64,000 nucleotides of DNA. It comes from Cordia subcordata (Eukaryota; Streptophyta; Magnoliopsida; Boraginales; Cordiaceae). Made by a program: the position numbers and the translations under genes. Of this stretch, positions 35,626 to 46,400 are shown one piece after another. The DNA is taken from contig JAPTOF010000005.1 of the NCBI GenBank assembly GCA_028554755.1, forward strand, positions 8,689,501 to 8,753,500, given 5' to 3'. Within the stretch, counting starts at the first letter, position 1, and every line of letters starts with the position of its first letter. Below the pieces are notes generated by a model. It saw nothing but the letters and a program-made list of their open reading frames with translations, was not told where the DNA came from and ran no database searches.

Positions 35626-35777
35626 ATAATTTTCTTGCAAAATTTAAACAAGAAAAATTGTCTTCTCTCCTTTCTTTTATTAAACTTTCTCCTCTCCACC
35701 TACGCAAAATATTCCTTTTTATTCTATTCAAAAAAATATGGTCAATCCCACATTATGCTTAACATATTAGCAAATGT
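35626..35777. repeat. Left copy of the 152-bp direct repeat flanking the Copia element
   Basis: From ATAATTTTCTTGCAAAATTT to AGCAAATGT this host segment recurs at 41522-41673 directly after the other LTR, with three mismatches by eye and no gaps. It takes the place of the usual 5-bp target duplication. Confidence 0.95.
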
Positions 35778-36109
35778 TGTTGGGAAAAAACAAGTAAACA
35801 CGAAGAATACGAGAAGAAATAACAGACACAAGAATTACGTGGTTCGGCTTTAAAGCCTACGTCCACGGGCAGTAGAGAATAATTGTATTATTGATCACGA
35901 ATGCTACAAGGCTCTCACTTTGGTTTCTCTCTCACACATAACATAATGAGTATTGCCACATATTTATAGTGCAAAGGTTTCCTAAACCTATTAAGCAGAA
36001 AAGGCAACTAATTAATTATGTGCTACAAAAGGTAACAAACGAATAAGGTAATATAATAATAAGGAAATCTGCTATTCTTGTTGCCCAAGAATACAGGCCA
36101 CATTCAACA
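35778..36109 (-). mobile_element. Copia retrotransposon 3' LTR (left)
   Basis: 332 bp, TGTTGGGA...TTCAACA, same length as the right LTR with about 12 substitutions and no indels. It contains a TATA-like CTATAAATA on the minus strand (35961-35969). Because the coding strand is minus, this is the 3' LTR. AAGGTGGAGATT (36110-36121, minus strand) directly inside it is a suitable polypurine tract. Confidence 0.93.
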
Positions 36110-36121
36110 AATCTCCACCTT
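36110..36121 (-). other. Polypurine tract of the Copia element
   Basis: On the minus strand AAGGTGGAGATT directly abuts the 3' LTR, the expected place for priming plus-strand DNA synthesis. Confidence 0.7.
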
Positions 36122-36180
36122 GGCACGTATTCGCTCCAATCAATACACCATCATCCTTGCAGCCAACTGCCTCTACGAGC

Positions 36181-39048
36181 TCAATGCTTCGCACCGCAAA
36201 TAGCAACCAAGTCCAAGCAATGCTTAAACTTGCTGACTGGAACTACCTTAGTCATCATATCTGCTGGATTCACATGAGTAGATATCTTTTGCACTGATAT
36301 AATTCCTTGTGATACAACATCTCTGATAAAATGATATCTGATGTCAATGTGTTTAGTCCTCTCATGATACATCTGATTCTTCGTCAGATGGATTGCACTC
36401 TGGCTATCACAAAAGACTGTACTTGTATCTTGTGATCTAAGATCACGAACCAGGCCTTGTAACCACATGGCCTCCTTCACAGCTTCTGCAATTGCCATGT
36501 ACTCCGCTTCAGTAGTCGACAATACCACAGTAGACTGTAATGTCGCTTTCCAACTAATAGCACATCCAGAGAGAGTAAACATGTAACCCGTCAGAGATCT
36601 TCTCTTATCAAGGTCACCCGCAAAGTCTGAATCACAATAACTCACCAACCTCACGCAATCTCCAGTCATCTTGCTAAACAGTAAACCTACATTCGTAGTG
36701 CCACGCAAATATCTCATTATCCATTTCACCGCTTCCTAGTGTGCTTTCCCAGGTGATGCCATATACCTGCTCACAACACTAACTGCATGTGAAATATCAG
36801 GACGAGTGCACACCATAGCATACATCAAGCTACCAACAGTATTCGAGTATGGAACATGAGACATTAGGTGACAAATCTGCAGACAACTTGAAATGAGCAG
36901 CAAGCGGCACACTCACAGGCTTTGCTTTCAACATCCCGAAACGCTCTAGCACTTTCTCAATATAACTCTGTTGAGACAAGAACAACTTCCCAGCGTTTCT
37001 ATCTCTGTGAATCTCCATGCCAAGAATCTTCTTTGCTGCTCCAAGATCCTTCATCTCAAACTCATCACCTAGCTGCTTCTTTAATTCGTCGATTGCAGAC
37101 ATGCTTTTAGCAAAGAATAAGCATATCATCGACATACAACAACAAGTACACAAACGAATCATCTGGAAGCCTTTTGAGATACACACAGCTGTCATAGGCA
37201 CTCCTTGTGTATCCAGCACCTACCATGAATGTGTCAAATCTCTTACACCATTGCCAAGGTGACTGATTCAACCCATACAAGGACTTCTTCAGTTTGCAAA
37301 CATGGTTCTCCTTACCAGGAACTATATACCCCTCCGGTTGACTCATGTAAATTTGCTCTTCAAGATCACCATGCAAAAACGCCGTTTTCACATCTAGCTG
37401 CTCAAGCTCTAAGTCATGAAGAGCAACCAAGGCAAGTAAAACCCTAATGGAACTATGCTTCACAACCAGAGAGAACACTTCGTTGAAGTCAACACCCTCC
37501 CTTTGTGTATAGCCTTTTGCCACCAACCGTGCCTTGTATCGAGGACCTTCAACCCCTGGAGTACCTTCTTTTTTCTTGTAAACCCATTTGCAACCAACAA
37601 CTCGCTGTCCCTTAGGCAATTCAACAAGCTCCCATGTTTGATTCTTATGAAGAGACTCAATCTCCTCACTCATGGCACCTACCCACTGAGCAGAATCTTT
37701 CCCAGATATGGCCTCTTTATATGAATTTGGCTCATGTCCTTCAATTGTTTCGGCAACAGTCAAAGCATAAGCAACAAGATCAGCGTATCCATACCTTTGA
37801 GGCTCTCTAATCTGCCTCCTTTCTCGCCCAGTGGTAATGCTGTACTTCTGTTGTTCAGGCACATTTTGATCATGTACCTCAGTTGGTTGAGTCGACTGAA
37901 TTTGGCTGCTAGATGGAACATTTGGAACATCAGCAAATACCTCCATCTACTCTTTGACACCGTGGTCTAAACCAGCTACCACTTTCTCCTTTTCTTGGTC
38001 TAATAAAGCAGACTCATTGAATATGACATCCCTGCTGATGAGGAAACCTGGAGACTTTGTATCTGTGCACCACAACCTGTAACCTTTCCTCTCGGACGCA
38101 TAGCCTAGAAATATGCATTTCTTTGCCCTCGGCTCCAACTTGCCATCCTTCACGTGAGCGTATGCAGGGCAACCGAACACCCTCAATTGAGAGTAGTCAG
38201 CATGCTTACCAGACCATAACTCAAAAGGAGTTTTCAATTCAATAGCTTTGGATGGAGACCTATTCACCAAGTAGCATGCCGTATTGGACGACTTCCCAAA
38301 AGTCTTGACTCAAACCAGATTGGGAGAGCATACAACGAGCTCTCTCCACCAAAGTTCTATTCATGCGTTCTGCAACTCCATTCTGTTGTGGTGTCCCTAC
38401 ACATGTGTGGTGTCTCACAATGCCATGTTTCCTGCAGAACTCATCAAACTCTTTATTGCAATATTCCAACCCATTGTCAGTCCTAAGACGCTTAATTTGT
38501 TTACCAGTCTGCTTCTCAATCAACGTCTTCCACTCGACAAATGTTGGAAACGTCTCATCTTTAGTTTTCAAGAAGTATACCCATACCATCCGAGAGTATG
38601 CATCAATGAAAGTGATATAATACTTGGCACCTTTCTTGAAAGAGATTTTATTAGGACCCCAAAGATCAGAATGAATATAATCAAGTGTACCTTTGGTTTT
38701 CTTCTGCCTCTTGCTGAACTTCACCCTGGTTTGCTTTCCAAAGACATAATGTTCGCAGAATTCAAGCTTTCCAGTTCTTTGTCCACAAAGCAAATCCCTC
38801 TTACTCAGCTCGATCAGTCTCCTCTCGCTCATATGGCCCAACCTTTTGTGCCACAATCACAGAGTGTCATTATCACTCTCCTCGGATGTAACAGCTGCAA
38901 CACCTGTAACTGTACTACCTTGAAGGACATATAGGCCGCCAGCCAAGTTCCCTTTCAAGAGCACAATTGCACCTTTGGTCACCCTTAAGACACCATTCTC
39001 ACTTCGGAATTTGTATCCATGAGAATTCAAACGCCCAAGAGAAATCAA
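36181..39048 (-). pseudogene. Copia pol polyprotein: GAG-pre-integrase, integrase, RT, RNase H (frameshifted)
   Basis: Domains in Copia order on the minus strand. GAG-pre-integrase: 38857-39048 and the start of the next fragment. Integrase: 38260-38856 with [15 protein letters not shown] (normally CEHC), HSDLWGP, RTDNG and NGVAERMNR, so the D,D,E triad is present but a zinc cysteine is Tyr. Integrase C-terminus 37947-38270 and reverse transcriptase 37107-37946 follow in another frame, with KARLVAKGYTQ, LDVKTAFLHGDL and YVDDM. RT remainder: 36830-37219 in a third frame. RNase H: 36181-36729 back in the first frame, with YCDSDFAGD and STTEAEYMA. At least three frameshifts plus stops mean no complete polyprotein can be made. 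It resembles the Tnt1/Tork-type lineage. Confidence 0.92.
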
Positions 39049-39261
39049 GTTTTTCTTCAGCTTCGGTACATGCTAACACTCGAGAGATCTTTTAATACCA
39101 TCAAACATCTTGATATTTACTATGTCCATTCCCTCCACCTTCAACGAAAGATCATTGCCTAGAAAGACTTTCCCTTCTCTTTTGGAATAAAAAGAAAATC
39201 AGTCGCTCCTAGGACACATATGTAACGTTGCACCAGTATCAAGAATCCATTGATTATGCCA

Positions 39262-40156
39262 CTATGATCCACTCACAGTCAAAACTTCCCCGGTACTACT
39301 CGAGTTATCTCCATCACTGTCAGCACTCTCTACCACATTAGCTGGATTCTCTACCTTTTTCTTTCCCTTTTTCAGTTTTGGACATTCTTTCTTAATGTGA
39401 CCCTTTTCACCATACTCGAAATAGCGTAGCTTTCTTACTCTTGATTTTGACCTTGACTTGCTTTTCTTTCTACTCGAAGATCCCCTTCTATTCTCCGATC
39501 TCCCTCTACTCACTAAACCTTCCCCATGAACTTCTTCCCTATGTCCCAAAATATGTGTTTGAAGATCCTTCGATTTTAATGAAGTAATCACATTTTCAAA
39601 GGTAATTTTATCCCTCCCGTACAACATAGTGCCCACAAAGTCCATATATGAAGGCAATAAGGAGCATAATACGATCATAGCTTGATCTTCGTCATCAATT
39701 TTAACACCCACATCCTTCAAAGCAATAAAACAAGAGGTAAACTCATCAAGGTGTTGTTTTAGTGACGTACCTTCTTTCATTCTAAGATGATACAATCGCT
39801 TCTTCCAGTAGAGGCGATTGGTGAGAGATTTAGATGCATACAATTCCACCAAAGTATTCCAAGCCTCAACTCATCGTGTTCTCGGAATCTCCAAAGAATA
39901 CTTCATTTGTCACGGACATATGTATTGCACTCAAGGCTTTCGCTTCGAGTTCTTCTCTCACTGCTGGTTCCGTCTTTTCTGGGATCACTTCTTCAATGAC
40001 TTTCCAAAGTCCTTGCATTGTCATAAATGCCTTGAATCTGATCCTCCATGGACTGAAACTCATTCTCCCGTCAAACTTCTCAATTTCAAACTTTTCACCT
40101 GTGGAAGACATCTTTGTTTGCACATAACTCACACTTCGGGATGGAATTTGGCTCAA
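39262..40156 (-). pseudogene. Copia gag (frameshifted)
   Basis: The N-terminal fragment 39866-40156 contains KFEIEKFDGRMSFSPWRI and is in a different frame from 39262-39852, which holds the LKQHLDEF and LLPSYMDF capsid-like motifs, an Arg/Ser-rich basic stretch and a nucleocapsid knuckle. The knuckle reads YFEYGEKGHIKKECP, so the first two zinc-binding Cys of CX2CX4HX4C have been lost. The likely start is the internal Met of MSSTGEKFE (about 40111). A stop at the 3' end separates it from pol. Confidence 0.9.
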
Positions 40157-40204
40157 TGGATCGCAAAAACGGATTCAGCACGTCGAAAAACCTTAGGAAC
40201 ACCC

Positions 40205-40416
40205 CTGGTCAACTTTGGTCAACACCGGTCAAAGTCAAACCTGTTGGTCAAAGTCAACACCGTCCCTAAACACGTACTTCGGAGCAGAATCTGGAAAAAC
40301 AGAGCCCAAAAACGGACTCAGCACGTCGAAAAACGTGGGGTAAGGCTTTGGTCAAACCCGGTCAACCCTCAGTTAATGGTCAACGATCAAAGTCAACCCC
40401 GGTCAATACGGTCAAA
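40205..40416 (-). promoter_or_regulatory. Cluster of twelve W-box motifs in the Copia leader
   Basis: The minus strand carries TTGACC or TTGACT twelve times, all in the same orientation; plus-strand starts are 40207, 40217, 40227, 40233, 40246, 40252, 40350, 40360, 40378, 40391, 40401 and 40410. TTGACY is the core recognised by plant WRKY factors. They form two groups of six, each next to a CAGCACGTCGAAAAAC sequence, so the cluster arose partly by local duplication. They lie between the 5' LTR and gag, so they would be in transcribed leader. Function is inferred. Confidence 0.7.
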
Positions 40417-40638
40417 CTGGTCCTTTTTTTTTTTTTTTGTGTTTCCTGGACTAGGCCCAATCAAAATAAATAAATACTCTTTTCTTTTCTTCTTTTTTTC
40501 TCTTAGGCTATACCCAAGCCCAAAGAAAATTTTTTTCTTCTTATTTTGAAAACTACCCAAGCCCAACAAAAAAAAAAAAAAAAAACTTTCAGACCCAAAA
40601 TAAAAAAATACCCAAAAAGAAACCCAGAACCCGGTCCA

Positions 40639-40661
40639 CCCAAAACTCCCTACCCGAACCC
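40639..40661 (-). other. Predicted G-quadruplex motif in the Copia leader
   Basis: On the minus strand, which is the element RNA sense, four GGG runs are separated by loops of 3, 2 and 6 nt, meeting the standard G3 quadruplex pattern. The wider 40560-40800 region is strongly G-rich on that strand. Confidence 0.55.
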
Positions 40662-41174
40662 AAAACCATACAAACCAAACCCGAACCCAACTTAACCAAA
40701 ACCACCAACCCGCGGGTTGTTCCTTCTCTACCCGTTAGCCAACCCAAACAAAAAACTCGACCCGCCCGGTCAAAACTCTCACCACCAACCACCAAACTTA
40801 ATGCTGAGCATGCCAAAATAATCCTTGTGCAACGTAGACCTTAACGGCACTGATTTATTGCTAATGTTCACGCCGAAGAACAGCTGGCAACCACCAAGCA
40901 AACCCGCGACCTTTGGAGTTTTGAAAAACGCGATTCCGGTCACTGATACTCAACACAAGCACCTCCAATCAACTCTTCTCTTCGAGAGGAAGCTTTTGGT
41001 ACCAATATTGTGCAATTTTGTCAACGGAATTGTGAAGTTCAATTTCGGCAGACAATGGTGATTTTAATTCTCTGTTTGGCTTGAAACTTATTTTGGCTTT
41101 TCAAGGCACTGTTTGGTTTGACTTTAATTGAGTTTTGGTTTTTTTTTTCCCCTCTCGCAGCGGAATAAACCTAA

Positions 41175-41186
41175 GCTCTGATACCA
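41175..41186 (-). other. Copia primer-binding site (initiator tRNA-Met)
   Basis: TGGTATCAGAGC on the minus strand begins 3 nt inside the 5' LTR, the expected location and sequence for priming reverse transcription. Confidence 0.9.
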
Positions 41187-41189
41187 GTT

Positions 41190-41521
41190 TGTTGGGAAAA
41201 AACAAGCAAGCATGAAGAATACGAGAAGAAATAACGGACACAAGAATTACGTGGTTCGGCTTTAAAGCCTACGTCCACGAGCAGTAGAGAATAATTCTAT
41301 TATTGATCACGAATGCTACAAGGCTCTCACTTTGGTTTCTCTCTCACACATAACATAATGAGTATTGCCACATATTTATAGTGCAAAGGTTTCCTAAACC
41401 TATTAAGCAGAAAAGGCAACTAATTAATTATGTGCTACAAAAGGTAACAAGCGAATAAGGTAATATGCTAACAAGGAAATCTGCTATTCTTGTTGCCTAA
41501 GAATACGGGCCACATTCAACA
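41190..41521 (-). mobile_element. Copia retrotransposon 5' LTR (right)
   Basis: 332 bp with TG..CA ends, about 96% identical by eye to the left LTR. It includes CTATAAATA on the minus strand at 41373-41381, the probable promoter TATA box. GTGGTTCGGCTTT is shared with the solo LTR at 24.2 kb. Confidence 0.95.
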
Positions 41522-41673
41522 ATAATTTTCTTGCAAAATTTAAACAAGAAAAATTGTCTTTTCTCCTTTCTTTTATTAAACTTTCTCCTCTCCACCTACG
41601 CAAAATATTCCTTTTTATTCTATTCAAAAAAATATGGTCAATCCCACATTGTGCTTAACATATCAGCAAATGT
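41522..41673. repeat. Right copy of the 152-bp direct repeat flanking the Copia element
   Basis: Matches 35626-35777 over its full length with three substitutions. It continues into TTTTTCTTTTTTGAAAA, whereas the left copy continues into the LTR. Confidence 0.95.
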
Positions 41674-43459
41674 TTTTCTTTTTTGAAAATTCCCTTTTGC
41701 TTAGACTCCATTTGTTTGCATTAAAACGAAGGATCTTTTTTTTTTTTTTTCTCATGTTTAGTAATTTTGACAAGTTCGTAAATTGGAAAATATTTTTGAT
41801 CAACGAAAAACTTCTGTTTGAATTGGAGAAAAATATTTTGAACTATCCAACAAGATGAAAATAATTTTTGTGTGGTAACTCTTATCTTTCTCTCACACCT
41901 ATGACCTATCCCATCCAACCCTCCCCCTCCCCCACCGCCCCACCCCGCCCCGCACCAAAAAAAAAGAAAGAAAAAAAAATTAAGGCTATATAATTTATTT
42001 TTATTTTTAAACTTGTTTAAATAATATTTTTATACTTAAATATAATTTTTTTAAAATTCTTAATTAAATTTTTTTTAGTGTGGGAATTAAACATAAAAAA
42101 TGTTAAGGCTGTGCACTTATCGAGAAAACCTGATCACCAACCTTAAACATTAGGCATGGGTAAATTACTTTCGGGGAATTAGGAAAAAAAATATTGGAAA
42201 TGAGGAAAAATTTCGTGGAAACGGGTTGGGAATTGGAATAAGATTTTCTTTTAAGGGAAAACTCGAAATTTGAAAATTTTTAAATTCTTTTAATCTAATA
42301 TATGTTATAATATATTAATATAATATATCTTAAGTTTTGTTTTTACCCTTTTTCTTAGGTGAATTTATATTCTAAATTAGGTCTAAGAGTTCAGACAACT
42401 TTATCTTCATCAATCACGCCCCCTTCCATTTCTTTTGCCTCAGCCTTAAAGTTGCTCGACTCGAGAATGTAAAAAGTTCTCATGTTATAGTTTTTCCTCA
42501 TTCCACATTTCCCTTCTCCGTTGATAAATTGAGACGAGAAATAACAAAATTCCTTCTCTTAAATTTATTTTGAAAAGAGAATTTATTGACTGAGACGAGA
42601 ATTTTCTTGGAAACATCTTTAAAAAATATTTTATGTTTTAAGAAAAAAGTATTTTTTCTCTACATGTTTACAACAAACAAATGAAGCCTCATTCAAAGTG
42701 GATGACTAAGCCAAAAAAAAAAAACTATTCCATCCTTCCAGTGGGTGATTTAATGACTCCATTATCCTCTGTGGCAGAATCGCATTGGCTATCATAATTC
42801 ATAACACATAATCGCTATATTATTCTTACATTGTTTCTGGATGTGCATGATCTCATACTGCCTCATCTCTTGTAATGAAGAGAAGAATTTAAATACAAAA
42901 AATAGGTAATAGGAGAGAAAAAGAATATAAAATGTTATTTTTAGAGTTGAATTTGAATTAAAGAATTGAGATGACTTATAATGTGAATAATCGCGATTGC
43001 GACACAGAAGTTAACACGAGAAGATCCAAATTATCACTCTTCTCCACAAAGAAAACGCATCAAAATTGCATCAATGTTTTTCTCGTAGCAGAAAGAGAAA
43101 CAAAAAAATGACCAAAAAAAGCTTTGTAATAACAAATAGAAACAAAGGAAAAACAACAACTATTATCATATGTACAAAAAATACATATATATATATATAT
43201 AAATATAAAATATGTATATATATACAAATCAAATCAAAACCCAAACACTTTCAACCCGACAACACTATAATAGTGAAAGAGAGAGGACACGAGCCACACT
43301 GGATCTGCTATCTCTCTCTCCTGTTAATTCTCATACAATTCTCATTTCTCAAACCCTAACTCTAGATCTCTGTAATTTCTCTCTCTAATCTATACATATA
43401 TATACACTATATATACATTTATAGATAGATATAGATTAGAGGTTTTTCTTTTTTTTGGT
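41674..43459. other. Intergenic DNA and SEC31 5' flank
   Basis: CTCCATTTGTTTGCATTAAA near 41708 and an inverted relative in CAAACAAATGAAGCCTC near 42676 may be termini of a degraded element. A C-rich tract lies at 41920-41955. 43180-43225 is an AT microsatellite, and 43305-43390 is a CT-rich tract typical of plant 5' leaders, directly upstream of SEC31. No other gene is seen. Confidence 0.45.
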
Positions 43460-46400
43460 ATGATGGCGAGTATAAAGGGGGTAAACAGATCGGCGTCGGC
43501 GGCGTTGGCGCCGGACGCGCCTTACCTGGCGGCGGGGACGATGGCTGGCGCGGTGGATCTGTCCTTCAGTTCGTCCGCGAACCTCGACATCTTCCAGCTC
43601 GATTTTTCCTCCGACGATCGTAATTTGGTCCTCGCCGGCACCGCCCCGAGCTCAGAGCGGTTCAATCGGCTGTCTTGGAGCAAACCGCTGGTTAACTCCG
43701 ATGAGTTCTCGCTCGGAATTATTGCCGGCGGTCTCGTTGACGGCAACATTGGCCTCTGGAATCCTAAGTCACTGATCTCGTAATTCTTGATCCACATTTC
43801 ACTTAGTGTTCCGAATTTGATTTTGTTCCATTGAATATGAAAGTTCTTTGATTTGTTACTGAATTTTGATTTGAATTTTGTCGTGTTGTGATTTGTGATA
43901 TGTAATAAGAAATTCTTTTGGTGAATTTACAATTAATTAATTAACTGGATCAGTACATTTTCTTTCAGTTCTCCTGTGTGTGTATCTAGATGAAAGTTTA
44001 TTAGTGTATCTGTCCCTCAATGTATGTTTCTTAAAGCAGTGTGTTGAATGCAATTGGAAATTGTTTATATATGTATCCAAATTTGGTTCTTCCTAATGGC
44101 ATTCGATTTTTCCTGAAGAAACTTTAATTGTTTTATTTACCCAAAGTAATGGGATTTAGGGAGTTAGAGAACCCACTCTCCAAGCTGTCTCCAGGAATAG
44201 ATGTGTAACATTTATATTCCGTTATAAATGGACCTTTTCTGTATACATATATACATGTTACAGTTCCTTAATTGGTGTCATAGATTTCTTATCAACATTG
44301 GGCAGTTTTCTCAAGAATGTTATGGTGGCATTAACCTAAGGATCAGGATTCTTGGCTTTTCCTTTTTTCCAATCTAGAAGTTGTATCATGTTGAGTTTGT
44401 AGCATGTTAAATTTTTCTTCCTACTCTTGCCTGACAATTTAAGAGAATTCTTTCAATTATAGATAAATCTCTTTGGCAGCTGTTGAACTGGATTTGATGC
44501 GTCCTTGTTATTTGCTATTACTTTTCACTCGTCAAACTAATAAATGAATCATGTATTTAATTAATATCTCTTTATCTCAAGAGAGAGTATTGCAAAGAGG
44601 AATTAGAGTCTAATTGAGCTCTATTTTGTGGCCATTGGAACATGCACAAGGTTTTAGGAGCTTCGAATGAAGCAAAAGAAGGCAGTAGATAAAACTCGGG
44701 CTCTTTTAGCAAAATAACTATTTTATGTTTTTCTCTAATTATCATTAACACACGTGTTATTGTTTAAACTTTCTTTTTCAGTTCTCAGCCCAGTGAAACT
44801 GCTTTTGCTGGAAATCTTTCAAGGCATAAAGGAGCAGTAAGTGTCTCCTTTCTGCAATTTTAGTGTGCTACACTTATGGTTTATTGCTTATAGTCTTTGA
44901 GTTTTGCTCGTCTGATAATGACAAGGTGTTGTTCTCTGGCCTTCATCTTTAGGTTCGAGGATTGGAGTTCAATGCTCTCTCTCCCAACCTCCTTGCATCT
45001 GGGGCTGACGAAGGTGAAATTTGCATATGGGATGTTGCAAAACCTACAGAACCCACTCATTTTCCTCCTCTCAAGGTATGCAATAAGTTGGTACACAATG
45101 TTGATTGAAGTCTTTTTACGTCGCTTTTGTATAGAACTGCCAGTAGTTGGCCTTTTCATTGTCCCAACTAATTGATTTTCATCATCACAACCTTGTGAAT
45201 TTATATGAAACATGGTGCTTTGTTTCATAAAGCTTTTGAATACTATGACTCATTGTGTAGGCTGTTAAGACTTTCATATGTGTATAGATGCCAGATTCTG
45301 TGGTGCAGCAGTTATATTTGTTGTACTTTGGTGCATTTCCTTCACTTGAACTCCAAAAACCAATGTTGTTTCTTAGCCAAATTCATCAGGTACATGTTGA
45401 ATGACAAGTAACATAGGCCAGAGAAATAAGAGAACCAAGTCTAGAAGGAAACCTTTAGATTGTTATCCTGCTACAGATTTTACTGGGAAATTCAGCTGCA
45501 AACTGATTTATTTGATAACACTCAAGCTGCTTTTCTAAGGGCTGGTTTGGATTGGCTTTTTCAAGTTTTGAAAGCACTTTTTCCTATTACTTCTTATTAT
45601 TATTATTATTTTTTTGAAACTGAAACTTTTGACTTTTGGAAAAAGCTGAATTTGAGTTTTTTTTTTTAAGAGTTTCATCTTTTTCTTTGAAAGTTAATCC
45701 AGATACTTATTGCAAAAAAAGATATGTGCTTTTTTAAGGAAAGAATGCTTTTTCATGAAAAAAGCCAATCCAAACTGGCCCTTACTAATTGTTCATGACA
45801 TGATTAACCATAACCATATTTTTTTTAAGGAGTGCTTCACGGAAGTCTTAGGAGTTAAATGAACAAAACCATCAATAAATTTAATTAAATAGGAATAGCA
45901 TATTCTTTGGGAGTTCAGATTGGATGATGTTTCAGTTTTTCAAGTGTTCTGCATATGCTGATGTAACAGCCTATTTGTTTATGTAATCCTGCACTCTCCG
46001 AGGGGCCCAGACAAAACAAGAGGAAATAATATCTGGTTTTCTTCCTCAAGTTTTTGGTCTGAGATCCCTGTCCTGGAGAACGTAGTTCTTGTAACTATTT
46101 TGTGGATACATTATTTAAGTTCTCCCTTTCTCTGTCAGACAAACAGGCAGGCATGCACATTTTGGGTGGCAACTTGACTATGTTGCACAAGCATTCACAT
46201 GGTTTATCACCTCTTCTTGCAGGGTAGTGGATCTGCAACTCAAGGTGAAATCTCATTTTTGTCCTGGAATAGCAAGGTGCAACACATATTGGCATCCACC
46301 TCAGTCAATGGGACAACAGGTGTGGAAGGCGACTGTTCTATACACAGTTTTTGTTTAATTCCCTTAGTTTAGCTGTCTCAATAATCGTATGCTTTTCACT

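Larger units (their letters stand above)
35778..41521 (-). mobile_element. Full-length, coding-defective Copia LTR retrotransposon
   Basis: A 5744-bp element: right (5') LTR 41190-41521, primer-binding site, a leader of about 1 kb, gag, pol, polypurine tract and left (3') LTR. LTR divergence of about 12/332 suggests an insertion that is not very recent. Coding frames are broken, so movement would need proteins in trans. It is flanked by the 152-bp direct repeats described separately. Confidence 0.95.

Noticed and set aside
38284..38934. 216-codon plus-strand open frame
   Set aside because: It is the antisense shadow of the Copia integrase.
39818..40549. 243-codon plus-strand open frame
   Set aside because: It is antisense to gag and the leader of the Copia element, with a poly-Phe tail; no domain.
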